DNA of 64,000 nucleotides from contig JAKTTT010000009.1 of NCBI GenBank assembly GCA_030581615.1, forward strand, positions 186,001 through 250,000, read 5' to 3'. This DNA comes from Alloascoidea africana. Lineage: Eukaryota > Ascomycota > Alloascoideomycetes > Alloascoideales > Alloascoideaceae. The position numbers and the translations under genes are program-made. This document shows, piece by piece, positions 63,326 through 64,000 of the stretch; the stretch's first letter is position 1, and every line of letters starts with the position of its first letter. Below the pieces are notes generated by a model. It searched no databases and was not told where the DNA came from. It saw only the letters and a list, made by a program, of their open reading frames with translations.

Positions 63326-64000
63326 TTAGTTCTTTTTGGAAAGAGATAACCCTTCCAATGTAACAGTTATCGCACCCGCTTTCACCAATGCAGTTTTCAA
63401 ATCCTCAATCAAATCATCAACGTTTTCAATCCCTACACATAGACGAATCAAATCCTCGGGGAATTGTCTTTCGGACCTTGTCTTTGCATCAATTGAAGCG
63501 TGTGACATTTTACAAGGCAAAGAAATCAGTGAATTAACGCACCCAAAACTAACACTGATCCCCCAAAGTCGGGTATTCTCCACGATTTTCTCACTTAATC
63601 CAACATCCCCAGTCTCAAATGAAAGAACACCCCCGGAACCTTTTGCATATGAATGATGAAGTTCATATTGTGGATGTGATTTTAATCCTGGATAACGGAC
63701 ATGAAACCCAATCTCTTCCAAAAATTCAGCAACCTGTTGAGCATTCCTCTGTTGTTTTTCAAACCGAACTGCCAAAGTTTTAAGACCTCTCATCAATAAA
63801 AAACAATCAAATGGTGCAAGTCCACATCCAGATGCATTTATTACAAAAAATAAACGCTCACCAACCGATAGATCTTTAACCGCAATTACACCTGCCATCA
63901 CGTCATGATGTCCATTCAAATATTTTGTAGCTGATTCGTAAACAATATCAGCGCCAAATTCCAATGGATTAAACAGTATTGGTGAAAGCATAGTATTATC
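63326..64000 (-). CDS. STR3: Cystathionine beta-lyase (Str3-like), 5' part outside the window
   Basis: C-terminal 224 residues of a pyridoxal-phosphate enzyme of the Cys/Met metabolism family, cutting cystathionine to homocysteine in methionine synthesis. The frame stays open to the window edge, starting DNTMLSPILFNPLEFGADIV. YESATKYLNGHHDVMAGVIA carries the cofactor-binding Lys in SATKYLNGH. NASGCGLAPFDCFLLMRGLKTLAVR and the ending VSFGCVNSLISLPCKMSHAS...GIENVDDLIEDL follow the order of yeast Str3. Cystathionine gamma-lyase and other family members remain possible, but the YESATKY and CKMSHAS contexts favour Str3. Truncated by the window, not by mutation as far as visible. Confidence 0.88.
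   Translation of the reverse strand, partial: DNTMLSPILFNPLEFGADIVYESATKYLNGHHDVMAGVIAVKDLSVGERLFFVINASGCGLAPFDCFLLMRGLKTLAVRFEKQQRNAQQVAEFLEEIGFHVRYPGLKSHPQYELHHSYAKGSGGVLSFETGDVGLSEKIVENTRLWGISVSFGCVNSLISLPCKMSHASIDAKTRSERQFPEDLIRLCVGIENVDDLIEDLKTALVKAGAITVTLEGLSLSKKN

Overview
The window is nuclear DNA of a budding yeast (Saccharomycotina) that keeps many introns. The genes are compact, the intergenic DNA is AT-rich, and the introns found are mostly short (51-197 nt, one of 550 nt) with CTAAC-like branch sites. CTG encodes leucine at invariant positions (for example the two D-L motifs of the casein kinase, codons near 51918 and 51942), so this is not a CTG-Ser or CTG-Ala yeast. A CON7-type zinc-finger regulator, best known from filamentous fungi, together with the intron density suggests an early-diverging lineage such as the Dipodascus/Geotrichum/Yarrowia side of the subphylum. 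That placement is inference. No tRNA, rRNA, CRISPR array or intact mobile element was recognised.

Layout. 1-6 kb (all + strand): PHO84-type phosphate/H+ symporter, IRC22 (TRAP-alpha), a secreted double-psi beta-barrel protein, and a DUF4336 protein. 7-17 kb (- strand): DNF1 flippase and, upstream of it, the CHD1 chromatin remodeler with at least two introns. 17-24 kb: gene-poor, holding only CON7 (-) and one doubtful small ORF. 24-31.5 kb: a Zn2Cys6 regulator (-), an aldehyde dehydrogenase (-), and the sterol O-acyltransferase ARE (+, one intron) divergent from it. 32-38.6 kb (- strand): ACT1 (two introns, 10-nt and 14-nt leading exons), YPT1 and a cytosolic HSP70. 38.9-42.4 kb (+): SGF73 (one intron) and a GNAT acetyltransferase (two introns). 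44-49.4 kb (-): a sugar-type MFS transporter (one intron) and a 3-hydroxyisobutyrate dehydrogenase. 50-54.3 kb: EAF3 (-, three introns) head-to-head with a YCK1/2-type casein kinase (+, two introns, one apparently GC-AG), then COQ7 (-). 54-62 kb: gene-poor with simple repeats, holding ECL1 (-). 62-64 kb: an unrecognised Ser/Arg-rich protein (+) and the 3' part of a cystathionine beta-lyase (-) cut by the window edge.

The genes are mostly unrelated housekeeping functions, not one pathway. Two pairs keep the order and orientation known from Saccharomyces cerevisiae: ACT1-YPT1, and CHD1-DNF1 (with PAB1 missing between them). Three gene pairs are divergent over short promoters (ALDH/ARE, HSP70/SGF73, EAF3/casein kinase). 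A Reb1-like motif (CCGGGTAA) recurs about 90-270 bp upstream of several start codons, and GC-rich islands stand out against the AT-rich background upstream of several genes.
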